In this document: positions 11,505 through 22,769 of the stretch, piece by piece
Layout: every line of letters begins with the position of its first letter
Position numbering within the stretch: the stretch's first letter is position 1
Source of the DNA: Salvator merianae
Taxonomy: Eukaryota; Chordata; Lepidosauria; Squamata; Teiidae
Reading direction: 5' to 3'
Assembly: GCA_003586115.2 (NCBI GenBank)
Contig: QVOM02000116.1
Location: forward strand, 37,640,128 to 37,704,127
DNA length: 64,000 nucleotides
Notes under the pieces: generated by a model
Seen by the model: the letters and a program-made list of their open reading frames with translations, nothing else
What the model was told of the DNA's origin: nothing
The model's database searches: none
Translations under genes and position numbers: made by a program

Positions 11505-12240
11505 TATTATATTTACAAAATGAAAGTTCCATTGTATATGAACAATATTAGTCTTAATATTCCTTACTCTTTCTTTGTTTGTTGAACCTATATTAATAAG
11601 TTACAAGGGACATTTTTTTTTACATATCTTGTTGTAGTTCTAGGTATTTCCCCATTCTTAGCAGTCTTTTCAGCTTGATCAATAGTAAAAATGGGATTGC
11701 AGGGCCAGTCTGAGAACCAATTTATACAGCATGCATAATGGTATAGTTTAATTAGGTACTAAACAGCTCCTTTTTCTTTTTATCACAGACCAGTAAAGCT
11801 AAATGAGTTGCTATTAGCTCTTAGCTTTTAATACTAATGTAATCTAAATAGAAGTTGAAAGTAAAACAAGAAAACATTCCTTTAGCATTCAGTCAAAGAA
11901 ACGAGGAGAGAGGTGAATTTTGTCATGACTGTGCTGCACTATCTTCTGAAATTTTGCCTTACTTTCAAAGGGTTACATCCATGAAATACACCATTTTTGT
12001 ATAGCACCTCCCCATTGATCCACAAGTAGGAACGTGAATCCCATTTAGTTCCTACCAATAAACTTTAAGCTGCTTTGAATTACGTAGAATTCAAAAATTG
12101 ATAGGTATGTTACCTAGGGGCAGCTCTTCAATCAGTTTTTTCATACAAAAATATCCACAAAACAATAGGGTCATAAAGTGAATCTTGTAGTCATTTCAAA
12201 ACTGAAAAATGCTGCCTCTGCAGGAAGCCACAGCAGGTAC
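11505..12240. other. no gene recognised
   Basis: AT-rich, short frames only. Confidence 0.45.
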
Positions 12241-12246
12241 AGTAAG

Positions 12247-12665
12247 GGTGCCCCCAGATGGCAGGAGCCAACCCCAAGATCTAAAGACCCTTTGTACACT
12301 TCAGCTTTTCTAAACAAGAAACTACAATCATGGTTCCCTCAATTGGCTTAAGTTAACTATATAGTCTTATGTTTTAGCTTCGGATTGAAACGCCACTCCA
12401 TACAATGTAGGACTTTTAGAATGCGTGTCCCCAGTTGTTTTGTCTGTTTTTCTGTTTTGTGTATAGTAGTGTGATACTATGATTTGTATTACACAATAAT
12501 CAATAATACAAATTTTAATTAAAAAAAAGACCCTGTGATTGCCTCTTGCTGCTCCTGCCAGATGCAGGAGGCAATCGTGGGCTCTTGTTTCCATCTGCCA
12601 GCTTTCATGATTGTTTCTTGCAAATACCCAGAAGCTAGCCAAGCAGCTGCTCACTTCCATTTTGG
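12247..12665 (-). mobile_element. degraded family A element
   Basis: The left end reads TAAGGGTGCCCCCAGATGG, a family A terminus. The internal block at 12538-12660 (GATTGCCTCTTGCTGC, GCAGGAGGCAATCGTGG, CTTGCAAATACCCAGAAG) matches the copies at 32064 and 39491. Between them, 12340-12530 is unrelated sequence ending in an A-rich run, so the element seems disrupted. The far end is not clear. Confidence 0.5.
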
Positions 12666-12667
12666 TG

Positions 12668-13530
12668 TGTCTGTGCGCATGTGTGTGCATGTGTGACTAG
12701 CTTGGCTGTGAATAAACTTTGAATCTAAGGCAGGATCTGCACCGGTGGAAGGAAGGCACTAACACCTCCTCCTTGTGCATTAATAGCACTATGTTTGTAA
12801 CTCTGCTCTTTAATGTGGGGCATGCTTTTTGCACTCCATCTCCCCCCTGTCTGATCTAATATCATCTTTGATCCAAATACTGTGGGACCATTAAGTCTTT
12901 TCAGGCAGCAGCAGCAGAGCCAGTGTTGCGAGGTTAGAGCAGTTTGAGGAGCTCTGAGTGCTCTGCAAACAGCTTTGCCACTAATGACGCTGATGGTGGC
13001 ATAGTAGAGGGGGAGCACAGCATCTATGCAGACACCATGTTCTTCATCCACACTGAGCCTTCATTGCGCATTCACAGCATGATAGCACTCTGTGGATCCA
13101 AGGTAACTATAGTTGTCAGAGGGCTCAGTTAGTCTTCCCCAACCTAGCAATTCCCTGAAATTTTTGCACTGAAACTTTGGAAGCTATAGCCAGCTAAGGT
13201 ATCCCCATGAAGCAACAGAAGGCTGCAAACCCAAGATTATAGCCAAAAGCTAAACCTGCTGAATAAGGTAAAAGACCTAAGACAGTCTTTTCTCACAGTG
13301 GCTGGCCAAGTGTATCGAGGAACACCACAAAAAAAATCACCAAGGCATTCTCTCCAAACCTGAAGGTGGCACCAAGCCACTGTAACTTGTATGGATTGAT
13401 AAACTATGGATCAAAAATTTTGGCCAGAGATATAAACACAAGAGCCTTCCCACTAGTTCCATGAAGCAAGTTGTCATCGGGATTCTCCTTCAGTAACTTA
13501 AGCCAGTTTTTACATGTCTGGCATTTGGGG
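12668..13530. other. no gene recognised
   Basis: Moderately GC-rich with open frames on both strands at 12725-13130, but none reads like a known protein. The segment beginning GGCAGGATCTGCACCGG near 12729 may be another unnamed mobile element. Confidence 0.4.
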
Positions 13531-13534
13531 ATGG

Positions 13535-13770
13535 TGGAACATGACCATCTTCTCTATGATCCATTCTAAAGACTTTCATGTCCCCGCTCGGTCTTCTTTT
13601 CCTGAGGTTAAGCATACCTAATTCTCTCAATCTTTCATACAGGACTTTGATTCCAGTCCCCTTATCATCTTCACTGGCCTTCTTTGAACTTGTTCTAATT
13701 TGTCTGACTCCTCCTTAAAGTGAGGTGCCCTGGACTGGACGCAGTGCTCAAGGTGGGGGTCCAACTAGGA
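13535..13770 (-). mobile_element. CR1 LINE fragment, minus orientation
   Basis: Contains CATGTCCCCGCTCGGTCTTC, TTTCCTGAGGTTAAGCATACC, TCTCAATCTTTCATACAGGAC and TGGACGCAGTGCTCAAGG. This is the reverse complement of the CR1 RT C-terminal and 3' region (...VFSRLNRLRLTK...). Confidence 0.75.
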
Positions 13771-14365
13771 TCAAAATTCTACAGTTTGTGAAAAAAAAAG
13801 ACAAATTTCTTTGCCAGGGCTTGGCAGGGGTAGTTTAATTTTAAATCCAGTAATGGCACTGAGAAAGTAACGTAGAGAATTATTGGCACTTTTTAATGCT
13901 TGACATTTGGGATGTGCTTATCTTATATGTCAGCATTCAGAGGTTGCTGTTGCTGAGATCATGAACAGGCTGAGAGCTATTTTGCTTTGCAAAACAGTTA
14001 AAATGTCATAGGTCCCTCATTATTTCATTTCCTGGTGAATTACTGCATAATGTTATTATCAATGAATTAGGCAGGATTGGACAGGCCTATCTTGTTCCTT
14101 TACTTGAAAATACAAAAGACACATTGAAAAAATAAAGAATCCCCATTGAGAGCCTGAGAAATGGGTCTGCAGAGGAGACTGGAGTTTTGCATTTTAAAAA
14201 ACACATGGCTAGACTAAAGTGTGCTGATAAGAACCGGAATTTTAATTGGAAATCATTTTGTGAAATACTGAGCTAACCAGCTTCAGAGGCTGGTACCATG
14301 CCTGGGCTTTGTTTCATTGTCTTTCAGAGCTTATGAAAAGAACTGTCATCAGATTGTCATTTCAC
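13771..14365. other. no gene recognised
   Basis: Unique-looking AT-rich sequence with short frames. Confidence 0.45.
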
Positions 14366-14367
14366 AC

Positions 14368-14485
14368 TATGGTGAAGGGCAGAGAACTTGCTTTCGCATG
14401 CAAAAGGTCACAGCTTCTTTTTTCAGCTTTTCCAGGTAAGACTCCAAAAGAGTCCCGTACGAAACTGTGGAGAGCTGCTACATAG
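14368..14485 (+). mobile_element. second tRNA-derived SINE family, plus orientation
   Basis: Reads CAGAGAACTTGCTTTCGCATG, AAAAGGTCACAGCTTC, then CCAGGTAAGACTCC, AAACTGTGGAGAGCTGC. This follows the tRNA-headed reptile SINE with TGCTTTGCATGCAGAAGGTC and the GAGAGCCGCTGCC body. Degraded; the B box is largely lost. Confidence 0.6.
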
Positions 14486-15600
14486 AATAATCACTTCTGA
14501 ATTGTCACATTAGAAACCAGACAACCTTCTCTTCTAACAAACTATCACAGTGACACAGGGAATAACTCACTATAATCTTTGAGATCAGCAACAAATTTAA
14601 CTGGATGCCTAAATACATATATTATCAGTGCAGCAAAGACATATCATATTTGTTCTGTTTGGCTGCAGATTCAGGTCAAGTATTTGTTGTGCAATATTTG
14701 GAAAAGCTATTGATGGTCTGCCTTTTAAGTTTCATGTCCTCTGTATACCTAACTTGCACAGCACAGTGGTCTCAAACTGTCTCTCCAGATGATCCTGACC
14801 TACAGCTGCATTCTATTCCCACTGAGCTGGAATGCTGGAAGTGAAATACTGGGAGTCTGGAGGACTACAATTTTAGACCCTGACATAGCAAGTACAGTAC
14901 TATCTGGCACTGTCTTATGACAGGAGTGTGAACTGTGCATTCCTGCTTGAAGTATGAGAAGTTCATCATTTGACTCAACAGTGATTGCTCTACTGATAAG
15001 CCACATCAGTCTCCACTTCTGCTCTAGTCTTCTGTTATTGGATGCTCTCAGTTGCATCTTGTGTACCGATGTAGGTAACTATATTTCCTTCATGGCTACC
15101 TTTGCAAAGTTTAGTCTGATGGCTCCTTTCTTAATCAAACTTAATATCCCACTTACTTAGCGCAACAGCAGACAGCAGGGAAGAAACAATTAAATGTTGT
15201 TGAACTTGACAGTGTTCCAGATTGACTGTTAACAAGTGAAACATTTTGATGAGTGTCATCTTAGATCAAAATCTTCATCTAGTAATCCTGATGGCTCTGC
15301 TAATTACCTCGGTATGGGAGTTTTCAACCAGCAATAGCAGAAGCAGCAATTAATCAATGTTTCAGCTGGCCTTCACCTGGGATTCATACCTACAGCTGGG
15401 TGATTCACCTCCAAGGTGTATAATGCTTCCCAGAGTGGACTATGTGCGTTAATATCATGTCTTGCTTCTATAGAAAAGTCCTCTGTGTGTTTCCTTGCTC
15501 TGGTTCCTGCTTTTTATCCATCCTAACACAAGTGTCCAGTAATGTCTTTCCCAGCTGCTCAATCTAGATAGATCATATTCTGGAATGCTATTGTTTATTA
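14486..15600. other. no gene recognised
   Basis: Short frames only. At 14841-14890 the motif CTGGGAGTCTGGAGGACTACAA hints at an old hAT MITE end. Confidence 0.4.
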
Positions 15601-15639
15601 CCTGGTACAGTTACCTGGATGTGCTCCAGGATTGACTCT

Positions 15640-15890
15640 GAACCACTTGCTAACTCTTGCTCCTCAATTAAGGTTTAGCTTGTTCTTACTGATTCTGACA
15701 GGTTAATCAGTTTTGGACTGTTAACTTGTTCTGTTGACTTTGATCTCTTTACCTGGCTCAGTTGGTGAAGATTATTATTTTAACTGCTTCTTTTTGTGGT
15801 TTTGTTTCATTGTTTACTGTTTTGTACACTGCCATGAAACTGTGGTGAACAGCTGTATACAAATTCTATAAAAAGTCAAATAAATTTTCA
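15640..15890 (+). mobile_element. LINE (L2/CR1-like) 3' end, plus orientation
   Basis: Ends with TTTACTGTTTTGTACACTGCC, then a CTGTATACAAATTCTATAAA-type segment and an AAATAAATTTT tail. This is the layout of squamate LINE 3' UTRs (a GCCTTGAG..GGCGGTATAAAT motif and short A/T-rich repeat tail). Confidence 0.5.
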
Positions 15891-16056
15891 AAATTCATCC
15901 TGTTGTGACAGTTCTTTCTTCTGAGGAGACTCCAGTTCAGCCTTGCTTGTAAGGAAATAGCCTAACAGATTATTCCTATGCTACCCAGCATGGTATATAT
16001 CCTATTCCTGCCTTGTCACATGGTTCCTGCTTTGCCTTCAAGCCTTGGACTAGTCT

Positions 16057-16166
16057 GGGATTACCATATGAATAAGAGGACAGGGTTCCTGCATCTGCTG
16101 AAATTTCTTCGTCTATACTGCTGTTAGATGTGCAGGAATGCTGTCTTTTTTTCCATATGGCAACCC
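16057..16166. mobile_element. family B short TIR element (about 110 bp)
   Basis: Starts GGGATTACCATATGAATAAG and ends CCATATGGCAACCC, so the ends are inverted repeats. The interior has GAGGACAGGGTTCCTGCATC. It is flanked by the direct repeat TAGTCT (16051-16056 and 16167-16172), a probable target duplication. Other copies: 18138-18298, 27426-27542 and 37378-37505. Confidence 0.7.
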
Positions 16167-16172
16167 TAGTCT

Positions 16173-16680
16173 ATTCCCCATTCTTCACCCTTGCATCTAC
16201 TTACCCTAGGTTTTTAGCCTATTCTCCAATTTTCTGCTTATCAGCCTGCCTCCTGCTGCTGTCCATCTTGCTTCTCCGTCTCAGGGTGGCAACCAGGCCC
16301 TGAACTTGAAAGACCAACTGTGAGAGAGCCAGAGGAGGGAGACTGTTATTTCATTCATGTTTTGTTCACAGCTTTCCCATAAATATCTGGTGTGCCACTG
16401 TGGGAGCAGACTGTTGAACCAGCTGGGCCACTGGTACCATTCAGCTGAGCCTTACTTATGTGCTTATGTGGAAACAGTGAACAAGAGCAAGCGTTGCTTC
16501 TGGAGTGAAAGCAAGAACTACCTGACAGTGCTAGTCTGATTCATGGCTCAGTTTGCACACCATTTTCACACTGTTGGTATAAATAAACAATGCCTGTGGC
16601 AGGTAACAGTTCTAAACAGCAAATTAGTAGAGCAAACTGGCCTGCTTCACAATTTTGTCAAGGTCAGTGACACATCAATA
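16173..16680. other. no gene recognised
   Basis: Short frames on the plus strand at 16357-16734 resemble nothing known. Confidence 0.4.
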
Positions 16681-16683
16681 AAT

Positions 16684-16750
16684 CAATCAGATTATTTATA
16701 TGCCGCCTTTCCAAATAAGGCTCAAGGCAGTTAACAAAGTAACTAGAAAA
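16684..16750 (-). mobile_element. LINE 3' end fragment, minus orientation
   Basis: Plus strand reads ATTATTTATATGCCGCCTTTCC, GGCTCAAGGCAGTTAACAAAG, the reverse complement of a LINE 3' end of the CCTTGAG..GGCGGCATATAAAT type. Confidence 0.55.
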
Positions 16751-16935
16751 CATGATACACTTTGTAAGTAACACAAAATGTAACGATGCAATAGCAACAA
16801 TAAAGGAGCGCAATCTTTGCAAAGTAAAGCAAAAACAAAAACAGCACCAGAGACGGTCTTCACTTATGTGTGAAGTGTGTGGTAGAGGGAAACAAACTCA
16901 ACTGCCGCACCCAAAAGAGATGGTCTTCTCTCAAC

Positions 16936-17127
16936 CAATGGCGGCCACCAGCTTTAAGCCTGGGTGTTCGCGCTCCGCGCAAAGCCCACCATGGCTGTTT
17001 GTGGGGGCTCCGGGGCTCCGTACTGCCACAGTTGCGGCAGTACAGAGGCACAGAGGCCCCATGAACAGCCAGGGTGCGCTTTGCGCGGGGTGCAAACACC
17101 TGGGCTTAAAGCTGGCTGCCACTGCTG
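16936..17127. mobile_element. long-armed hairpin (foldback) hAT-like MITE, copy 1
   Basis: Two arms of about 90 bp (16936-17029 and 17034-17127) are inverted copies around a 4-bp loop (17030-17033). The arms contain CTTTAAGCC, GGTGTT, CCGCGCAAAGC and TGGCTGTT blocks. The direct repeat CTCTCAAC lies at 16928-16935 and again at 17128-17135, an exact 8-bp candidate target duplication; the next base also matches. A second member with the same arm sequence is at 51400-51605. No coding capacity. Confidence 0.8.
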
Positions 17128-17135
17128 CTCTCAAC

Positions 17136-17380
17136 CCCAACCTAAAGTAGCTACAGTTTTTGGGACAGGGCATAGCAAAAGAGCAAGCAGGCACAGCTGA
17201 AACTTGAAGACATGGTTCTCTCCTCTCCGCCCCAGCCAAAGAAGCCACCGTTTTTATACATGCCTGAGGGAAGGTGTGGCAAAGGCAAGCAGGCACATGA
17301 AACCAGGTTAGATAATCGAGTGGGCTGCACCATGACAGAGTGCAGGTGAAATACTATTTGTGTTCTTTGTGTATGCGATT
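17136..17380. repeat. imperfect direct repeat around the hairpin element
   Basis: The phrase AGCAAGCAGGCACA with similar surroundings occurs at about 17182 and, as GGCAAGCAGGCACA, at about 17285, an old roughly 100-bp duplication. No gene seen. Confidence 0.4.
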
Positions 17381-17381
17381 G

Positions 17382-17705
17382 TGATTTGTTTATATTAAGA
17401 TTTCTATACTGTCCTGTTATGTGAGGCTCAGGGTGGGGAACAAGAATAAATAGAAGAAAAATAAACAAATCTAAAGCACAAAATACATTTAAACTCCATT
17501 TGAACAAGGATAAAATACAAACAGGTACAGGACTGTATCAAGAAAGTGATCAAGGGGAAATTCCCAATATACATCGAAGGCCAAATAGTATGAGTATTTA
17601 AGGCGTCGCCAGAAAATATCGATGGTGTGTGCCTGACATCCCTCTGGTGGAAGGTTGTTCCAAAGCTCCCTTCCAAAGTTTTTGGTGCTCACTTACATCT
17701 TTTTG
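17382..17705 (-). mobile_element. L2-type LINE 3' UTR, minus orientation
   Basis: Plus strand begins with GATTTCTATACTGTCC, GTGAGGCTCAGGGTGGGG, then an A-rich part. It ends with the GGTGGAAGGTTGTTCCAAAGC phrase, the reverse complement of the 'GGAACTCCCTCCC' region where squamate L2 coding ends. Confidence 0.55.
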
Positions 17706-18135
17706 GAAAACACTTTCTATCAAATGTATACGCCTTAAAAAAAAACAACATTTTTAAAGAAGGCAGTCTCAGCTATCCAGAAGAAGATGACATGACCCAT
17801 TCTGTCACATTGCTTTTTCTGCTTTGGACATTGGTAGATAAAGCATGAGGCATGGGAATTTTGTTTTGTTCTCAGCAGCACAGCATTTGTTCATAAATAT
17901 AATAGTAAAACATTAGAAATGGTTGTTTGTGTGGGTTTGCTCCTTCCATCCTCACGCCCTCCTGATATGGTGGACTGTAATTCATTTTCCTAGGATTGGC
18001 AAAGAGTGCTTTTAAAGGTGTGCAAAATGCAGTTTCAAATGCAGTAACTTCAAACAGCCACATAGTAGTGCAGCCATGTGGGCATGGTAGTGTGTGTTTA
18101 TCAGGTTTTTAGGCAATTAGAAGAGCCCTTACCTA
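17706..18135. other. no gene recognised
   Basis: Short frames only. Confidence 0.4.
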
Positions 18136-18137
18136 AT

Positions 18138-18298
18138 AGAATGATCATGTGGAAAAGGGAACAGGAGTGCTCAACTTTTATTAGTTGCATGGAAGTGACA
18201 GTTTCAGCAGATGTAAGTTGTAGTGCAAGCTAGACCTACTTAAATGACCTATACATAAAATGTATAGTGCTCCTGTCCTCTTTTTCACATGGTAACCC
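18138..18298. mobile_element. family B short TIR element
   Basis: Left end ATCATGTGGAAAAGGGAACAG and right end CTGTCCTCTTTTTCACATGGT are inverted copies. The interior has TTTCAGCAGATGTAAG, as expected for the family. Same family as 16057-16166. Confidence 0.6.
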
Positions 18299-18299
18299 T

Positions 18300-19360
18300 G
18301 TTACCTGGGCACATTTGAATTGACCTGTATCCCCTGGCCCTTCAGAGCCCCTCAGAGAGCAGATTGAAGCCCCATTATGGCACAGTACATTTTAACATCA
18401 TCAGCCTGTGAAGTGATGTAATCTGATGGATCTGTCAGAACTTCACTCCACCTGCATCAGCTCTGGGAAACACAAATAATGCTTTCTGGGACCTGCATAG
18501 GACGGGGGGGGAGTTCCAGCAGCCCCCTGAGAGCATGTCACAATTTGAATGATGTCATCATTCATAAGGGCAAAGCTTTGCCAGATTCCCAAAGGCTCCA
18601 AGGGCTGGGGGAACAGATCAGTGCAGGTATATTCAGCAAAGAGCTCCCTTTCCCTAGAAACCTCTGGTAAAAACACACTATTGTGCTTAAACACTGGACT
18701 CCAGTGCAAGGGTGTGTGGCTGTTGCAGCTTCTCGGAACAGTTGCTGTATTCTACTGAGACATCTTATGTGTAATTTTTCATATCCACCCATCGTCTCCC
18801 TTGAAGACTTTTCAATTGCACAATTAATGATTACATTGTGCAAGAGCAACTTCTCGTGCCAGGATACGGTTATGTCAGAAGCTGTACTTTTAATTAATGA
18901 ATGCAAATGAAGATCATTCCATGCTGATTCAGGGGAAAAAAGTTCAGGAGGTGTGCGATAATTAGGCCACTCTACAGGGCTGAAAAACTACCCAGCAAAA
19001 CTGGTGACAGCTACTCTATGGGGAGGAGGCATTTCTCATACAGTGTTAATTGCTCCTGCTGAAGTCTGCTCATTATGGAACATGGAAAGAAAATTATTTG
19101 GGATTCCTGTTCATTTGTGTTTCTATCCTCCGTATGTGGGCGGCTTTCACAGATGCTTTAATCTCACATTTTAAAATGGGGATGGATATAAGAACCCCCT
19201 CCATTTCCTTAGTAGTCCAGACTGCTCTGAAAGTGCATATTCTGGCTATTGTCCTTTCCCTTGTCCTATCAACCTCTCTCCTTCCATTACACATGGTCTG
19301 ATCATCCAGTAGTCTTCCATTCTCACTGTAATTGCTCTGATGACCAATTTCATTGGGTTA
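18300..19360. other. no gene recognised
   Basis: Several 60-115 codon frames on both strands at 18443-18910. They overlap one another on opposite strands and read like no known protein. Confidence 0.4.
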
Positions 19361-19374
19361 AAAGAAGATGTTGC

Positions 19375-19475
19375 AAGACACTAGTTGCTTATGCTGTGAG
19401 ATTGTTCACAAGATGGTATCAACATCTTTGGTATAGGGCGGGGTAGAAATTGAAATTAAAGTAAAAGTAAAGTAA
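19375..19475 (+). mobile_element. LINE 3' end remnant, plus orientation
   Basis: Reads ATCTTTGGTATAGGGCGGGG, TAGAAATTGAAATTAAAGTA, the GGTATAGGGCGGGATAAAAA-type terminus with an A-rich tail. Confidence 0.5.
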
Positions 19476-19928
19476 CAGAAAATAAGAATGAATTGGTAGT
19501 GAAAGTAAATAAAGGGCATCATAGCTGAGAATTCGGCAGGGCAAGGACTATCTTTTTGCGGTCATTAAATTGCAGTGTTGCAGAGATGGGAAATTTGTGG
19601 CCTTTCTGAGGTAGGACTTTCAATACTCACCACCAGCTCCAACCAACAAATGCAATGATCGGGTACAAAGGGAATTAGAATCCAACGATATCCTTATCAG
19701 TGCCAAAATGTCTTTCCTTCTACGCAGAAACTAGTGTTACTTGAAAGCTTTAAAAGATGAAAAAGAAAGAAATGGTTTAAGTATTCCTCATTATACAAGC
19801 TCAATGTATTCTGTAAAAGCAACGAAAAGTGTCTGTAAAGTGAAAACACTTATAGTGACTTCCTGCTTGCCATCACTTTCACTGCCATTGCAGTTTCCTG
19901 TAAGCAAGAATCCATTTTGAGGGTTGTT

Positions 19929-19949
19929 GGTTTTTTTTGGGGGGGGGAG
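19929..19949. repeat. poly-T / poly-G tract
   Basis: A run of T followed by a run of G, interrupted once. Confidence 0.7.
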
Positions 19950-20354
19950 GAACAGGTAGGAATTTCTGTCTCTTGTAAATGAACTCTCTTCTGGTGGTTG
20001 CTTGAATAATGAAGGATTATTTCACATATAATTTAGCTGCTTGTCGAGATTTTCTGAGGGAAGAGGGGCTCCCAGGTAAATCTGCGGCCTACTGGGCAAA
20101 AAAACAAACATGGATATCTGGAAGCTGAAACATAAGGCCAAAGCATGGCTGTTTGGAGAAACAGTTTGTGCAGGGCAGAAATGTGGAGGGAAAAGAACAA
20201 ACCTCCACTAGGCAGCTTCCAGTAGTGGTTCCTCCCTCCCTCCCTCAACTGTCACCAGAAGAGTCACCTTGTCAAGGAGAATGGAAGGAAAGAACATGCT
20301 GGGAAGATCCTCCATCAGCTCCCAATGGTAGTAAACCCTCACATGGAGTGAATG

Positions 20355-20450
20355 TGCTTTTATGTGCAATATCTGTAATTTGTTCTGTAAACCACTCTGG
20401 GACCTCAGGGAAAAGAGTGGGATACAAATGTGGATAATAAAGGAATGAAT
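20355..20450 (+). mobile_element. LINE 3' end remnant, plus orientation
   Basis: Reads GTTCTGTAAACCACTCTGGG, AAAAGAGTGGGATACAAATG, TGGATAATAAAGG. It has the conserved 'GTAAACCGCCTTGAG..GGCGGTATAAAT' layout in a degraded form. Confidence 0.5.
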
Positions 20451-21412
20451 GATCCTGAAGGTTGGGAGGGTTAGGAAGGGGGACAGTTTGGAGGGGTTCA
20501 AGGGTGCATGGAGAGGAGAAGGAAAGCATGGAGTTGGGGGAAACAGGAAGAGAGATGGGATTTTATCAGTGAGTTATTGCGCCATTTTAACAAAGTAGAA
20601 GCTAGTTAAATATATTTCTGAGTATTTCTCATTTAATTTATCTCAGGTCTGCTTGGCTGGAAATGCATTCTAACCATCAGCAGAAGAAACTCCTCACTAT
20701 GTACTTTGTAAATAAGAGTGCTAGGAAAAGGAATGCATTCTATTTGAAACTTTTCTAATTAGCCTCTCCTAGGAGTGCCTCTGCTAGAGAGCAACAGCCT
20801 GAGCAAGTAATACTCATTATAAATCTCCCTAGATGTATGTCCTTTTTAAAATATTCAGTTGGTGCTTGGATTGCATAAACTCTTTTAAAAAAAAAAAAGT
20901 ATTGAATGTAAAGAATTATAGCGATTCTCTGCATTTTTCTTGTCCTGTGAATATAGAATACATCCCTCCGAGGAAAATCTTGAAAGTGTTCATATGGATA
21001 TTAATTGGGTCCCACCTGAATTCAAAACTCGGGAAATAAAATGATTTAATCATTTTGTTTTTGAAAATCAAGCGTAGTTGCTGATTCTTCAAACAACATA
21101 GCAGGATGAGCCTGAAGCCAGTTGGCTTTTATCTCCTGATTCATGAGAGCTTCTAATAAATAAAGAAAATATCCATGCAACTATCATACTGTGCAAATGC
21201 CAAAGTGAGAAAGAAATCTAACTTGTAAGGTGTTTCCTGGCATTTCAAAACCATCTGCACCTTCAAATGCAATGCTGATCAGAGATGGGGAAACTGGGTC
21301 TCTAGAAAAATTTGAGCTCCTCTGCTTATCTTTCCCCAATACTGGCCTTGATGGAAGGGAGTTCATGAGCTCAAACATATCTGTAAAACAATGTATGTAT
21401 GTGCGGTATGCA
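20451..21412. other. no gene recognised
   Basis: Short frames only, with an A-run at 20887-20899. Confidence 0.4.
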
Positions 21413-21414
21413 TG

Positions 21415-21655
21415 TATCTATTTATGGCTCGTACATCCCTCCTAAAATTTTGTCAAAGAGTCTAAGGCAGCATACACCATTCTGTTTCCCTTAATTTTAT
21501 CTTCACAACAACTTGCCAGGTAGACAAGACTGGAAATGCACTGACTGGCCAAAAGATACCCAGTGAGCTTTCCAAGTCGAATGGAAGTTCAAACTCAGGA
21601 ATGTTTAGGTTTGAGCCTGAGATTCAACCCACTATACTTTATTGGCTTTCTAGGC
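21415..21655 (-). mobile_element. tRNA-derived squamate SINE (Sauria/Squam-like), minus orientation, near full length
   Basis: The order on the plus strand is TATTTATGGCTCGTACATCC (tail), TTTTATCTTCACAACAAC, TGACTGGCC, CCCAGTGAGCTTTCC, and a degraded head with GATTCAACCC and CACTATACTTTATTGGCT. It is the reverse complement of the whole SINE. Confidence 0.7.
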
Positions 21656-21925
21656 CCCTATCAATTAGTTCTCTTTGTGCTATGGATTTTTAAATATTAA
21701 CTAATATGTAAATGCAGCCATATATAAAGTGATTTTATATACTGTGTTTTTGCTTTTACTCAAATTATGATGCATCATTTCATAATTTGCCATGTTTTTG
21801 GTTATTACATGATTTGATATCTTCTGAAATTGCATCTGAGAGTGAGGAGGACAATCACCAGAAGGGGCAACTGCCCCAGGCATACTCTCACCTTCAAGAA
21901 AAGTGTGGGAGGAAGCAGAAAAAGC

Positions 21926-22262
21926 TGGAGGAAGCAACAGTAAGAACATAAGAGGAGCCTTGCTGGATCAGGCCATGGCCCATCTAGTCCAGTATCCTGT
22001 TTCACACAGTGGCCCACCAATTGCTTTTGGTCATTCTCAAGCAGAAGACAAAGGCAAAACCCTTACCTGCTCTCGACTGCCTGCAAATGGCCTTTAGAGA
22101 CATCCTGCCTGTCTCTCCACCCCGGAGGCAGTACCTAGGCATCCATTTTAGCAGCCATTGATACACCTGACCTCCATGAATCTGTCCAATCCATTCTTAA
22201 AGCTATCCAGGCTGATTGCTATCACCACCTCTTCTGGTAATAAATTCCACAGACCAATGACG
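21926..22262 (-). mobile_element. CR1 LINE 3' end, minus orientation
   Basis: Begins GTAAGAACATAAGAGGAGCC, CTGGATCAGGCCATGGCCC, TCTAGTCCAGTATCCTG, TTTCACACAGTGGCCCACC and continues into the CACCACCTCTTCTGGTAATA region. This is the typical CR1 3' UTR, reversed. A close copy lies at 60965-61397. Confidence 0.85.
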
Positions 22263-22481
22263 ATTAAAGCATAAAGTTGATATGTTGGTGATATCAATGC
22301 AAATACTCCATAAAACTTAGTATTGTGCAACAAAATAAAACCGTATAAAACTCACTGGCATGTACACAATTAGACAGTACATTTCAGTGTTCAAACACCA
22401 TCTTCCGTTGTGTTACCTTTCAGCAGTTGTGCTCAGTTTAACTTATTTTACTGCCCTCTTGAAAGTGAGCCAGTTTGGCCA

Positions 22482-22718
22482 TGTGGTTAGCGTGTCAGAC
22501 TCATCTGGAACTCTCCCAGTTCGAGTCTGCATTCTGCATGAAGCCAGCTGGGTGACCTTGGGCTCATCACAGCTCTGCTCTGAGTTCTCACAGCCCCGCC
22601 TACCTCAAAAGGTGTCTGTTGTGGGGAGAAGAACAGAAGGTTTGTCAACTGCTTTGAGTCTCCTCAGCGTGAGAAAAGCAGGGTACAAAAAACAACTCTT
22701 CTTCTTCCTTATCTCACT
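22482..22718 (+). mobile_element. tRNA-derived squamate SINE, plus orientation, full length
   Basis: The head has GCCAGTTTGGCCATGTGGTTAG (A box) and CAGTTCGAGTCTGC (B box). The body has CATGAAGCCAGCTGGGTGACC, TTGGGCTCATCACAG, CTACCTCAAAAGGTGTCTG, TTGTGGGGAGAAGAAC, GCTTTGAGTCTCCT and a (CTT)n tail. It is one of the best preserved repeats in the window. Confidence 0.85.
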
Positions 22719-22745
22719 TTGTTCCTTAACCCTTCCTAACTCTTT

Positions 22746-22769
22746 GGGCCTTTCTGCACAGAAAGGCCC
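22746..22769. repeat. perfect hairpin, 11-bp arms
   Basis: GGGCCTTTCTG and its reverse complement are separated by CA. It sits between the SINE and the L2 fragment. It could mark an element end; function unknown. Confidence 0.6.
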
